Shown here: positions 5,771 to 11,570 of the stretch, piece by piece
How the letters are laid out: every line of letters starts with the position of its first letter
How positions within the stretch are numbered: the stretch's first letter is position 1
DNA from: DATKIY01 sp035543875
Lineage (GTDB): Bacteria; Actinomycetota; Actinomycetes; JAHEKZ01
Length of the DNA: 11,570 nt
Assembly: GCA_035543875.1 (NCBI GenBank)
Contig: DATKIY010000190.1
Span: forward strand, 1-11,570
Reading direction: 5' to 3'
Notes under the pieces: model-generated
The model's input: the letters and a program-made list of their open reading frames with translations, nothing else
Databases searched by the model: none
Told to the model about the DNA's origin: nothing
Program-made: the position numbers and the translations under genes

Positions 5771-6892
5771 GTGAGTCCACATGGCGCACACAACAGGCGA
5801 GTTGTCACGGTCGCTGGGGCTCTGGGTCTCGCGCTCGGCACCCTGGTGGCGGTGTCCCCGCCCGGTCAGGCGGTGGTGAGTTCGTGCTTAGCCACCAATG
5901 TCACGTCGGGTGCGGCGGCAAGTGGAGATCTGCAAGGTGTGATCGATGCTGCTACGGCCGGGGACACCATCCAGGTGGAGGGCATTTGTTCCGGGGGCTT
6001 CACCATCGGCAAGGACCTGAGCGTGCTGGGTAAGGCGACCATTGACGTTCCAGCGGCGACGTTGGACGGCGGTGACGTGTCAACGGTGCTCTCCCTCCCC
6101 GGCGGCCCTGGGGTCGAGGTCACGTTGACTGACTTGACCATCACCCATGGATTCAGCGCAGCCGGTGGCGGTGTCAACAACGCCGGGACGCTCACGTTGA
6201 ACGGTTCGTCTTCGGTGACCGAAAACCGCGTCCCCACCGGTGTTGGTGGTGGTAGTGGTGGCGGAATCTTCAACTCCGGCGTGCTCACGATGAAGGGTTC
6301 GGCTTCCGTGACCGACAACGCGGGCCGGTACGGCGGCGGCGTTTCGAATGCGGGCACGATGGCAATGAACGGGCTTTCATCGGTGTCAAGCAACACCGGA
6401 CGCTACGGCGGCGGTCTGATCAACGGCGACGGGTTGGTCACGTTGAGCGATTCGGCATCGGTGTCTGGCAACACCGGCCGTGATGGCGGGGGGATCTACA
6501 ACCAGACGGGGACAGTTCTGTTGAGCGGTTCGGCGTCGGTATCCGACGGCACTGCTGCGCATTCCGGTGGCGGGGTCTACAACCTTGGGACCGTCAAGTT
6601 GAGTGGTACGTCCAGAGTTTCCACCAGTACCTCCACATACGGCGGTGGCGGGATCCGCAACTACGGGATCGTCATCTTGCACGGTTCTTCGAGAATCTCC
6701 GCGAACACCTCTTCATACGGTGGCGGCATCTACAACAACCGTGGCGACGTGACGTTGAACGACACATCGTCGGTGTCTCGAAACACCGCCACCCTGGGCG
6801 GCGGTGGCATCTACAACAACCACGGCACCGTCCGGCTGAGGGACTCGTCAACGGTACGTAGGAACGACCCAGACAACTGTGTTCAATGCTAG
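5771..6892 (+). CDS. Secreted right-handed beta-helix repeat protein, paralogue 2 (9 repeats)
   Basis: A 373-residue protein starting at GTG 5771, chosen for its AAGGAG site. It is the closest relative of paralogue 1 in the leader: both have AVVSSC at the presumed cleavage region and GGFTIGKDL after the second cysteine. The signal peptide covers about residues 1-34 (Arg9, Arg10, then a hydrophobic core). The leader module 39-127 has Cys39 and Cys73, SGDLQGVIDAATAGDTIQVE, TLDGG and VTLTDLTITHG. Nine repeats follow from about 130 to 366, mostly 24-27 residues, one lengthened by a Gly/Ser-rich loop (GVGGGSGGG, 157-165). It ends in DNCVQC with Cys370 and Cys373; there are four cysteines in total. 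Gene 3 begins 26 bases after its stop, so the two are probably one transcript. No catalytic motif is visible. Confidence 0.86.
   Translation: MSPHGAHNRRVVTVAGALGLALGTLVAVSPPGQAVVSSCLATNVTSGAAASGDLQGVIDAATAGDTIQVEGICSGGFTIGKDLSVLGKATIDVPAATLDGGDVSTVLSLPGGPGVEVTLTDLTITHGFSAAGGGVNNAGTLTLNGSSSVTENRVPTGVGGGSGGGIFNSGVLTMKGSASVTDNAGRYGGGVSNAGTMAMNGLSSVSSNTGRYGGGLINGDGLVTLSDSASVSGNTGRDGGGIYNQTGTVLLSGSASVSDGTAAHSGGGVYNLGTVKLSGTSRVSTSTSTYGGGGIRNYGIVILHGSSRISANTSSYGGGIYNNRGDVTLNDTSSVSRNTATLGGGGIYNNHGTVRLRDSSTVRRNDPDNCVQC
6158..6868 (+). repeat. Nine in-frame beta-helix coding repeats, gene 2
   Basis: Units of about 72-93 bases have the same codon blocks as in gene 1. The 25 bases at 6197-6221 are identical to 5041-5065 in gene 1, and a 16-base core of this is also found at 8269-8284 in gene 3, so the three genes share short tracts of exact identity suited to recombination. 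Confidence 0.8.
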
Positions 6893-6904
6893 CCAACGTT
6901 CTTC

Positions 6905-6910
6905 AAGGAG
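6905..6910 (+). promoter_or_regulatory. Ribosome binding site selecting the start of beta-helix gene 3
   Basis: AAGGAG lies eight bases before ATG 6919, the same spacing as for gene 2. It sits in the 26-base gap after gene 2. An in-frame ATG at 6886 overlaps the end of gene 2 and is not preferred. Confidence 0.78.
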
Positions 6911-6918
6911 CATCCCCG

Positions 6919-8478
6919 ATGTATCCATTTAGCGAAATGAATCGAGTCACCGCCATTGCTTCTGCGCTTGGTCTCGCAGTGGGAACACTGGTCATGTTCG
7001 TGTTTCCCGTCCATGCAGATGCCAGTTCATGCGCAGCTAAGAATGTGACGTCGGGCGCGGTGGCCGACCCGGACCTGCAAGGCGTTATCGATGCTGCCGG
7101 CTCTGGTGACACGATTCAGTTCACGGGAACTTGTCCTGGGGGTTTCACCATCGATAAGGACCTGAAGTTGGTGGGTCGGGTTACCTCGGCTCAGCCGAAT
7201 CCCACACTCAGCGGCGGTGGTGCGTCGACGGTTCTTACCCTCACGGGCGACGCCTCCACAAAGGTCACGCTGACCGACTTGACGATCACTGATGGGGTTG
7301 CTCGCAACGGCGGTGGGATCAAGAACGGCCCTGGCACCGTCGCCTTGCGCGGCTCAACCTCGGTGACTGGCAATTCTGCAGCTCCGCGTGGTGAGGGCGG
7401 CGGAATCTACAACATCCGCGGCATCGTCACGTTAAGCGGTTCCGCTTCGGTAACCAACAACGAGGCGCGTTTCGGCGGTGGGGTTGTTAGTAACTACGGT
7501 GCCGTCAGAATGAGCGGATCGGCATCGATTTCGGGGAACTCCGCGACTTCCGGCGGCGGCGGAATCAACACCGGCATGGGGACTGTCACGATGCACGACC
7601 ATTCGTCGGTATCTCACAACCGCGCCGTCGACGGCGGTGGCATCTACCAATACAAGGGCTCCGTAACGCTGAACGGTTCTTCCTCAGTGTCCGCCAACAA
7701 CGCCGTTGATGAGGGCGGTGGCATCAACAAATACAGTGGTTCCGTAACGTTGAATGACGCCTCTTCGGTGTCGCGAAATACGGTCTTTTACTACGACGGC
7801 GGTGGGATCTACAGCAACTCCGGCCGCATCAGTTTGAGGGACACTTCTTCGGTTTCTCGAAACATCGGCCGATATGGCGGTGGCATTGTCAACGGCGACG
7901 GCAAGGTGAAACTGAGCGGTTCAGCTTCGGTGTCCGAGAACACGGCGCACTCAGAGGGCGGCGGAATCTATAACGATGGCGGCGGCTATCACGACGGGAC
8001 TGTCACCTTGGACGGCTCATCGTCGGTGGTGAGAAACAAAGCCCGCTTCGGCGGTGGAATCTACAGTTTTGTCGCCGTGAAGTTGAAGGGTTCTTCCTCG
8101 GTGTCTGGGAACTCGGCCGCCCGTCGTGGCGGCGGGATATACAACTATCGGGGGATCGTCGAGGCGAAGAATGCCTCAGCCGTTATGAGAAACTCTGCCC
8201 GCCGAGGGGGCGGCGTGTTCAATGACGGCAGCGGGACAGAAGAGCGCAAACGCACTGTCACGCTGGATGGTTCGTCTTCGGTGAAACGGAACATTGCGCG
8301 CCGCGGCGGCGGGATCTACAACTGGTCAGGCGATGTCAGGTTGAACAACTCGTCCGCCGTGACGAGAAACACCGCCCGCCGTCACGGCGGTGGGGTATTC
8401 AACCGCCGGGGTGTTGTGAGTTGGAGGGACCGTTCGGTCGTCGCAAGGAACATCCCGGACAACTGTGTTGGGTGTTAG
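6919..8478 (+). CDS. Secreted right-handed beta-helix repeat protein, paralogue 3 (14 repeats, Arg-rich end)
   Basis: A 519-residue protein from ATG 6919, the longest of the three. The signal peptide is about residues 1-33, ending VHA before DASSC. The leader module 38-126 has Cys38 and Cys72 (again 34 apart), DPDLQGVIDAAGSGDTIQF, GGFTIDKDL, TLSGG and VTLTDLTITDG. Fourteen repeats run from about 130 to 511 with the G-G-G-I-Y-N and S-S-V-x-x-N signature. The last repeats are strongly basic: residues 426-519 contain 18 Arg/Lys against about 7 Asp/Glu, with several ARRGGG junctions, unlike the mostly neutral paralogues. It ends in DNCVGC (Cys516, Cys519), and these plus the leader pair are its only cysteines. 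It is probably exported and co-transcribed with gene 2. Function unknown; an adhesive or wall-associated rod is plausible. Confidence 0.87.
   Translation: MYPFSEMNRVTAIASALGLAVGTLVMFVFPVHADASSCAAKNVTSGAVADPDLQGVIDAAGSGDTIQFTGTCPGGFTIDKDLKLVGRVTSAQPNPTLSGGGASTVLTLTGDASTKVTLTDLTITDGVARNGGGIKNGPGTVALRGSTSVTGNSAAPRGEGGGIYNIRGIVTLSGSASVTNNEARFGGGVVSNYGAVRMSGSASISGNSATSGGGGINTGMGTVTMHDHSSVSHNRAVDGGGIYQYKGSVTLNGSSSVSANNAVDEGGGINKYSGSVTLNDASSVSRNTVFYYDGGGIYSNSGRISLRDTSSVSRNIGRYGGGIVNGDGKVKLSGSASVSENTAHSEGGGIYNDGGGYHDGTVTLDGSSSVVRNKARFGGGIYSFVAVKLKGSSSVSGNSAARRGGGIYNYRGIVEAKNASAVMRNSARRGGGVFNDGSGTEERKRTVTLDGSSSVKRNIARRGGGIYNWSGDVRLNNSSAVTRNTARRHGGGVFNRRGVVSWRDRSVVARNIPDNCVGC
7306..8451 (+). repeat. 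Fourteen in-frame beta-helix coding repeats, gene 3
   Basis: Fourteen units are recognised by GGCGG-rich blocks encoding GGG(I/V) and by blocks encoding S(S/A)SV. Two units have extended loops, near codons for YNDGGGYHDG and FNDGSGTEERKR. Repeats in the last third use more CGN codons for Arg. Confidence 0.8.
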
Positions 8479-8532
8479 CCGACGACGCGGCGAATGGCTC
8501 ACCTAGCCCAGCCGAGCCACCACGAACGTCGG
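8479..8532 (+). terminator. Nested stem-loops after beta-helix gene 3
   Basis: CCGACG (8479-8484) can pair with CGTCGG (8527-8532), enclosing TGGCTC (8495-8500) paired with GAGCCA (8514-8519). The structure starts at the base after the stop codon of gene 3 and lies 43 bases before the next gene. There is no T run, so it may be a weak terminator or mRNA 3'-end structure. Each stem is only 6 bp and could be chance. Confidence 0.25.
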
Positions 8533-8575
8533 ATCAGCATGGCGACTGTGAGGGCTGCGCGGTCGCCGTGCCACG

Positions 8576-9289
8576 ATGTCGGTTATGGGCATTGAGGGCG
8601 ATGGCGCAAGCGGGGACCTGTCGGCCGATACCGCTACCGAGCTGGGCATCGGCGAGCCGCGCTGGCCGATTGCCGCCGCGTTGCTGGCATTCATGGCGCT
8701 CAACATTGGCTTGCGCCTCTGGCTGCCGCATGAGGCGGAGTTCCGGGTGCCCTGGTTGGCGCCGGCCATAGAGATTGTCCTGCTTGCCGTCCTTCTTGTA
8801 GGCCATCCCGGAGGGGCTGTTTCGCATACCCGTTTGCGTCGAGTCTCGCTTGTTCTCGTGGTCACACTCGTCGCGGCGGCCCTGTGGGCAACCTTGCTGC
8901 TGGTCTACGACCTGATCAAAGGGTTGGGCGTGACCAACTCGCCTGCCGAGCTTCTCGCCACCGGTGGACTCGTGTGGCTCGGGAACAACCTTTCGTTCGC
9001 GTTGCTCTACTGGCTCATCGACAGCGGTGGGCCGCTGGCGCGCACACGGCTGCTAACTCCCGTCGACTTCGCTTTCACACAGCAAATGAGCCCTGAGCTC
9101 GCGCCGCCCGGCTGGCGTCCGGTATTCCTCGACTACCTCCACCTCGGCTTCACGAACGCAACCGCGTTTAGTCCCACGGACGTGATGCCACTGACGCTCC
9201 GCGCCAAATACACGATGCTGGTGCAGTCGACTACCGCGCTCGCGCTCTTCGGCTTGATTGTGGCGCGCGCGGTCAACGCGTTTACGTAG
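8576..9289 (+). CDS. Multi-pass membrane protein resembling DUF1345
   Basis: A 237-residue protein with five clear hydrophobic segments at about residues 31-50, 61-76, 89-112, 125-148 and 213-234. Before the last one is a conserved-looking segment DYLHLGFTNATAFSPTDVMP (186-205), which in position and composition recalls the re-entrant part of DUF1345 proteins and, more distantly, the filter region of two-TM cation channels, though the TVGYGD signature itself is absent. The N-terminal 28 residues are acidic and probably cytoplasmic. ATG 8576 has no good Shine-Dalgarno; ATG 8585 is an in-frame alternative. It follows beta-helix gene 3 by 97 bases on the same strand but with hairpins between, so co-transcription is uncertain. 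It is convergent with the large membrane protein gene, the stops being 12 bases apart. Function unknown. Confidence 0.75.
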   Translation: MSVMGIEGDGASGDLSADTATELGIGEPRWPIAAALLAFMALNIGLRLWLPHEAEFRVPWLAPAIEIVLLAVLLVGHPGGAVSHTRLRRVSLVLVVTLVAAALWATLLLVYDLIKGLGVTNSPAELLATGGLVWLGNNLSFALLYWLIDSGGPLARTRLLTPVDFAFTQQMSPELAPPGWRPVFLDYLHLGFTNATAFSPTDVMPLTLRAKYTMLVQSTTALALFGLIVARAVNAFT

Positions 9290-9302
9290 ACGCGGTGATT
9301 TT
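9277..9302. terminator. Hairpin overlapping the stop codon, with a short T run
   Basis: CGCGT (9277-9281) pairs with ACGCG (9290-9294) around an 8-base loop, followed by GTGATTTT. It includes the stop of the upstream gene and runs up to the stop of the convergent gene. The stem is short and the T run is displaced by four bases, so it is a weak terminator at best. Confidence 0.28.
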
Positions 9303-11570
9303 CACTCCCAGTCGTTCAAATTCTCGGATAGCGAGGTCACCCACGCTCCGACCTTGGCGCGTCCACGCTCGATGAAAGTGGCGATCACGATGGCCGCGAG
9401 TCCCAGCCCGGCTACGGCAACCCAGAGCATGGCGCCTCGCCACTCTGGAAGCAGTGGCAGCAGTGGGACGGCGATCAGCATCACGACGGAAACGATGACG
9501 ACGCCGACGCCTGCGGCCAACCGGCGTCGCACCTTGGTGACGGCACCCCACATTGCGAAAAGGATCCCTTCGACAATCGCGAGCAACGCGTAGCCCAAGC
9601 TGTCCGTGGCGGTCTGAACCAGCGCGGCCCCCGCGATGAGCCCGACACCGGCGAGCTCAAGAGCTACCACGTCCGTGGTGGCCACGTTCTTGCCAGCTTG
9701 GCGTCGCGTCCAACGCAAAAGAGCGGCCATCACGACCAACGTCAAACCGATCGGAACCATGTACCACTGCGGATTTCCGCTCAAAGCCTCGGACGCATAG
9801 AGCATCCACGACAGCGAAAGAAGCGGCGGCCCGGCGACGACCAACGGTGTTGAACCGAGCACTCGCCCGATGACAACGCACTGCGCGGCAACCACGACCA
9901 GCGCGCCGACGAGCAGTGACCTGTCAGGCAGTTCAGAAGCGGCCGAGGCGATGCTGACAGCTGTGGCAATGGGCGAGCCGACCAGCAGGGCCGGACGCCA
10001 TGCACCGCCACGGCTCGTAGCTGTGATGACGGCGAGAGCGAGTGTGGTGGCGGTCACCAGAGAGACAGCCACCGCGGTGATTTCGCGCGCGTCGGCGTCG
10101 ACGCCGTAGAGGGATGCCCCAACTGCCGATACTGCCAAGAGCACGGTGAGAATGCGCAACTGCGGACGCCTTAATGGCTCGGCGGCGAGTGCCGAGCCGA
10201 AGGCCGCAAGCGCTAGCCCCGCGCCCACCATCTGTCCCGCCGGGGCTCGGGGAACATCGGGGAGGCTAAGCCCCCAAAAACTGATCAGCACGACGAGAAG
10301 GCCTACGCTTCCCCAGGCTTCAGCCCACCCCTTGAACGAGGGTGCAAGTTGTACCCCTAGCCCGAGTAGGGCGAGCATCATCCCGACAGCGACCGCGGTG
10401 ATGCTGACGCTGGATTGCGCGGTCCACTGCGCCCAGAGCATGAATGTGCCCCAGGCGGCCGCTGCCGAGGCGGCTCCGAGGACACGCAGCAGCACAGAAC
10501 TTTGCCCGCGTCCGAGGGCAGCCGCGGTCGTCGCTCCAACACTGAGAGCCGCCAACGCGATGGCCAGCCAGCCAAGACTTTCGTCGGCTGCTCCGATGAG
10601 GACGAGAAGCACGCTGATCGTCCCGTACCAGGGCCGCGCGCCCGCAACTGGACACCGGATCGCAATACCGAGAGCGGCTAGCCCGGCCAAGACAAGCCCG
10701 AGTGGACGTTGTTCCTGCACCACGATCAGTGGCAGCGTCAAAACAATGACGAGCTGTCCCACCACGAACAGGGACTCTGGCAGGGCGGGAATTTTGCTAT
10801 CGGTGGGCAAACGTCGTGCGAAGTCTGACGCGGCTAACCAGATCGCGCCGAGCACGACGATCGTCCATGGGAGATCGATGGGGTTCCACGGAGCCAGCGC
10901 CGCGTATGAAACCGAGATAGCTGCTGCTGCAACTCCGATGAGTCTTCCGTCGCGAACGATTAGTCCCGCAAGGACAGCCGTCGCGGCAACGAGCAAGAAC
11001 CACCGACCCGTCGTGCTGAACTCTTCGGTGGCTGCCACCGTTATTGCGCCGATGCAGAGACCGGTGGTTCCAAGCGCGACGGGAGGAAGCGTCCGCTGTA
11101 CGAGCTGCCGCAACGGTGCCGCTACATGCAGCCACTCGATGGATAGGGCAACACATGTTGTGGCCGATCCCCACACCATGAGAGTCATGGGCCAGTCGTC
11201 CGCGCTTGCGCCCAACCAATCAGCGATGACGACGGTCAGTGCGGCACTTGCGACCCAACCCAGCCATGCTGGACGCGAGTCCCTGCAGCGCGCTGGAACA
11301 AGCGCGGCGACAGCGACGACTAATCCGAACGCCAGGAAAGTCGGCGCGAACTGTGTACCGGTGTCGGCCCTGGTGATCCCGAGTACCAAGCCTGATGCCG
11401 CAAGCAAGAGCGCGGCTTCGGTAGCCACTCGACTGTTGGTGGGTAGTGCGTTGATGGCGAGTCGGGCGAACGCGATGTATGTCAAGGCGATGGCGCCCGC
11501 CACCACGGCCCACCAAACGTCATCTGCGATCACGTTCGTGGCGTCCAACGTGAGAGCAGCGGAGCCCGCC
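9302..11570 (-). CDS. Very large polytopic membrane protein, SCO7613-like (5' end outside window)
   Basis: About 756 residues are visible. The frame has no stop up to the window edge: codons before the TTG at 11548 read A-G-S-A-A-L-T-L, so that TTG is probably internal and the protein continues upstream. The sequence is almost entirely hydrophobic stretches of 18-24 residues separated by short loops; I estimate more than 20 TM helices. Arg-rich short loops (for example LRRPQLRIL, RWTRRQ, KVRRR) mark probable cytoplasmic turns. It ends in a short polar tail, RGRAKVGAWVTSLSENLNDWE minus its last residues being acidic. No ATPase, glycosyltransferase or transporter motif was recognised. Its composition and size match actinobacterial proteins annotated as SCO7613 C-terminal domain-containing membrane protein, a family without an assigned reaction. 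This family call is by general resemblance only; the membrane location is secure. Confidence 0.7.
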   Translation of the reverse strand, partial: AGSAALTLDATNVIADDVWWAVVAGAIALTYIAFARLAINALPTNSRVATEAALLLAASGLVLGITRADTGTQFAPTFLAFGLVVAVAALVPARCRDSRPAWLGWVASAALTVVIADWLGASADDWPMTLMVWGSATTCVALSIEWLHVAAPLRQLVQRTLPPVALGTTGLCIGAITVAATEEFSTTGRWFLLVAATAVLAGLIVRDGRLIGVAAAAISVSYAALAPWNPIDLPWTIVVLGAIWLAASDFARRLPTDSKIPALPESLFVVGQLVIVLTLPLIVVQEQRPLGLVLAGLAALGIAIRCPVAGARPWYGTISVLLVLIGAADESLGWLAIALAALSVGATTAAALGRGQSSVLLRVLGAASAAAAWGTFMLWAQWTAQSSVSITAVAVGMMLALLGLGVQLAPSFKGWAEAWGSVGLLVVLISFWGLSLPDVPRAPAGQMVGAGLALAAFGSALAAEPLRRPQLRILTVLLAVSAVGASLYGVDADAREITAVAVSLVTATTLALAVITATSRGGAWRPALLVGSPIATAVSIASAASELPDRSLLVGALVVVAAQCVVIGRVLGSTPLVVAGPPLLSLSWMLYASEALSGNPQWYMVPIGLTLVVMAALLRWTRRQAGKNVATTDVVALELAGVGLIAGAALVQTATDSLGYALLAIVEGILFAMWGAVTKVRRRLAAGVGVVIVSVVMLIAVPLLPLLPEWRGAMLWVAVAGLGLAAIVIATFIERGRAKVGAWVTSLSENLNDWE

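Noticed and set aside
4339..5890. Lipobox (V-V-S-S-C) making paralogues 1 and 2 lipoproteins
   Set aside because: The cysteine is also present in paralogue 3, where Asp at -4 breaks the lipobox, and its fixed distance to the second cysteine suggests a disulfide. It remains possible for the first two.
4669..8451. Periodic repeats as a CRISPR array
   Set aside because: The repeats are in frame, encode a continuous protein pattern, vary in length and sequence, and no cas gene is present.
4255..8478. GGG-rich repeats as RTX calcium-binding nonapeptides
   Set aside because: The unit is 24-31 residues and lacks the GGxGxDxUx pattern; G-G-G-I-Y-N with S-S-V-x-x-N fits a Pmp-like beta-helix better.
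11546..11548. TTG as the real start of the large membrane protein
   Set aside because: The frame stays open to the window end, with no Shine-Dalgarno sequence in the visible upstream bases.

Overview
The window is GC-rich DNA with dense coding on both strands, GTG and TTG starts alongside ATG, and Shine-Dalgarno sequences of the AAGGAG/GGAAGG type. Together with the protein families present (paired aminoglycoside-phosphotransferase-like proteins, an MFS transporter fused to a cyclic-nucleotide-binding domain, and a very large polytopic protein of the kind annotated after Streptomyces SCO7613), this suggests a chromosomal segment of an actinobacterium. I cannot name a genus; an Acidimicrobiia-like lineage is a guess. 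I saw no transposase, integrase, CRISPR array, rRNA or intact tRNA.

Layout. (1) 1-209: C-terminal end of a phosphotransferase-family gene on +. (2) 210-370: convergent gap with a 6-bp hairpin and a possible decayed tRNA relic. (3) 371-1768 on -: full-length APH/choline-kinase-fold protein with a long N-terminal extension. (4) 1769-1880: divergent control region with overlapping GTGA/TCAC dyads. (5) 1881-3611 on +: 12-TM MFS exporter with a C-terminal cNMP-binding domain. (6) 3670-4044 on -: small three-TM protein. (7) 4255-8478 on +: three tandem paralogous genes for secreted right-handed beta-helix proteins, the centrepiece of the window. (8) 8576-9289 on +: multi-pass membrane protein resembling DUF1345. 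(9) 9302-11570 on -: very large polytopic membrane protein, 5' end outside the window.

The most distinctive content is the beta-helix locus. The three proteins (417, 373 and 519 aa with the starts chosen here) share a signal-peptide-like N-terminus, a conserved leader module with two cysteines exactly 34 residues apart, 10, 9 and 14 repeats of a G-G-G-I-Y-N / S-S-V-x-x-N unit like chlamydial Pmp repeats, and a C-terminus that always ends in Asp-(Asp/Asn)-Cys-Val-x-Cys. Each therefore has exactly four cysteines, two at each end of the solenoid, which suggests disulfide-fixed caps. No cell-wall sorting signal, autotransporter barrel or catalytic domain is visible. Genes two and three are 26 bases apart and probably co-transcribed; gene one is separated from them by 262 bases containing an 8-bp stem-loop and two GCGATCGC palindromes. 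Their role is unknown; surface-exposed or secreted adhesin-like or structural proteins with adjustable length is the reasonable inference.

The other genes do not form an obvious pathway with this locus. All gaps between genes are shorter than 300 bases.
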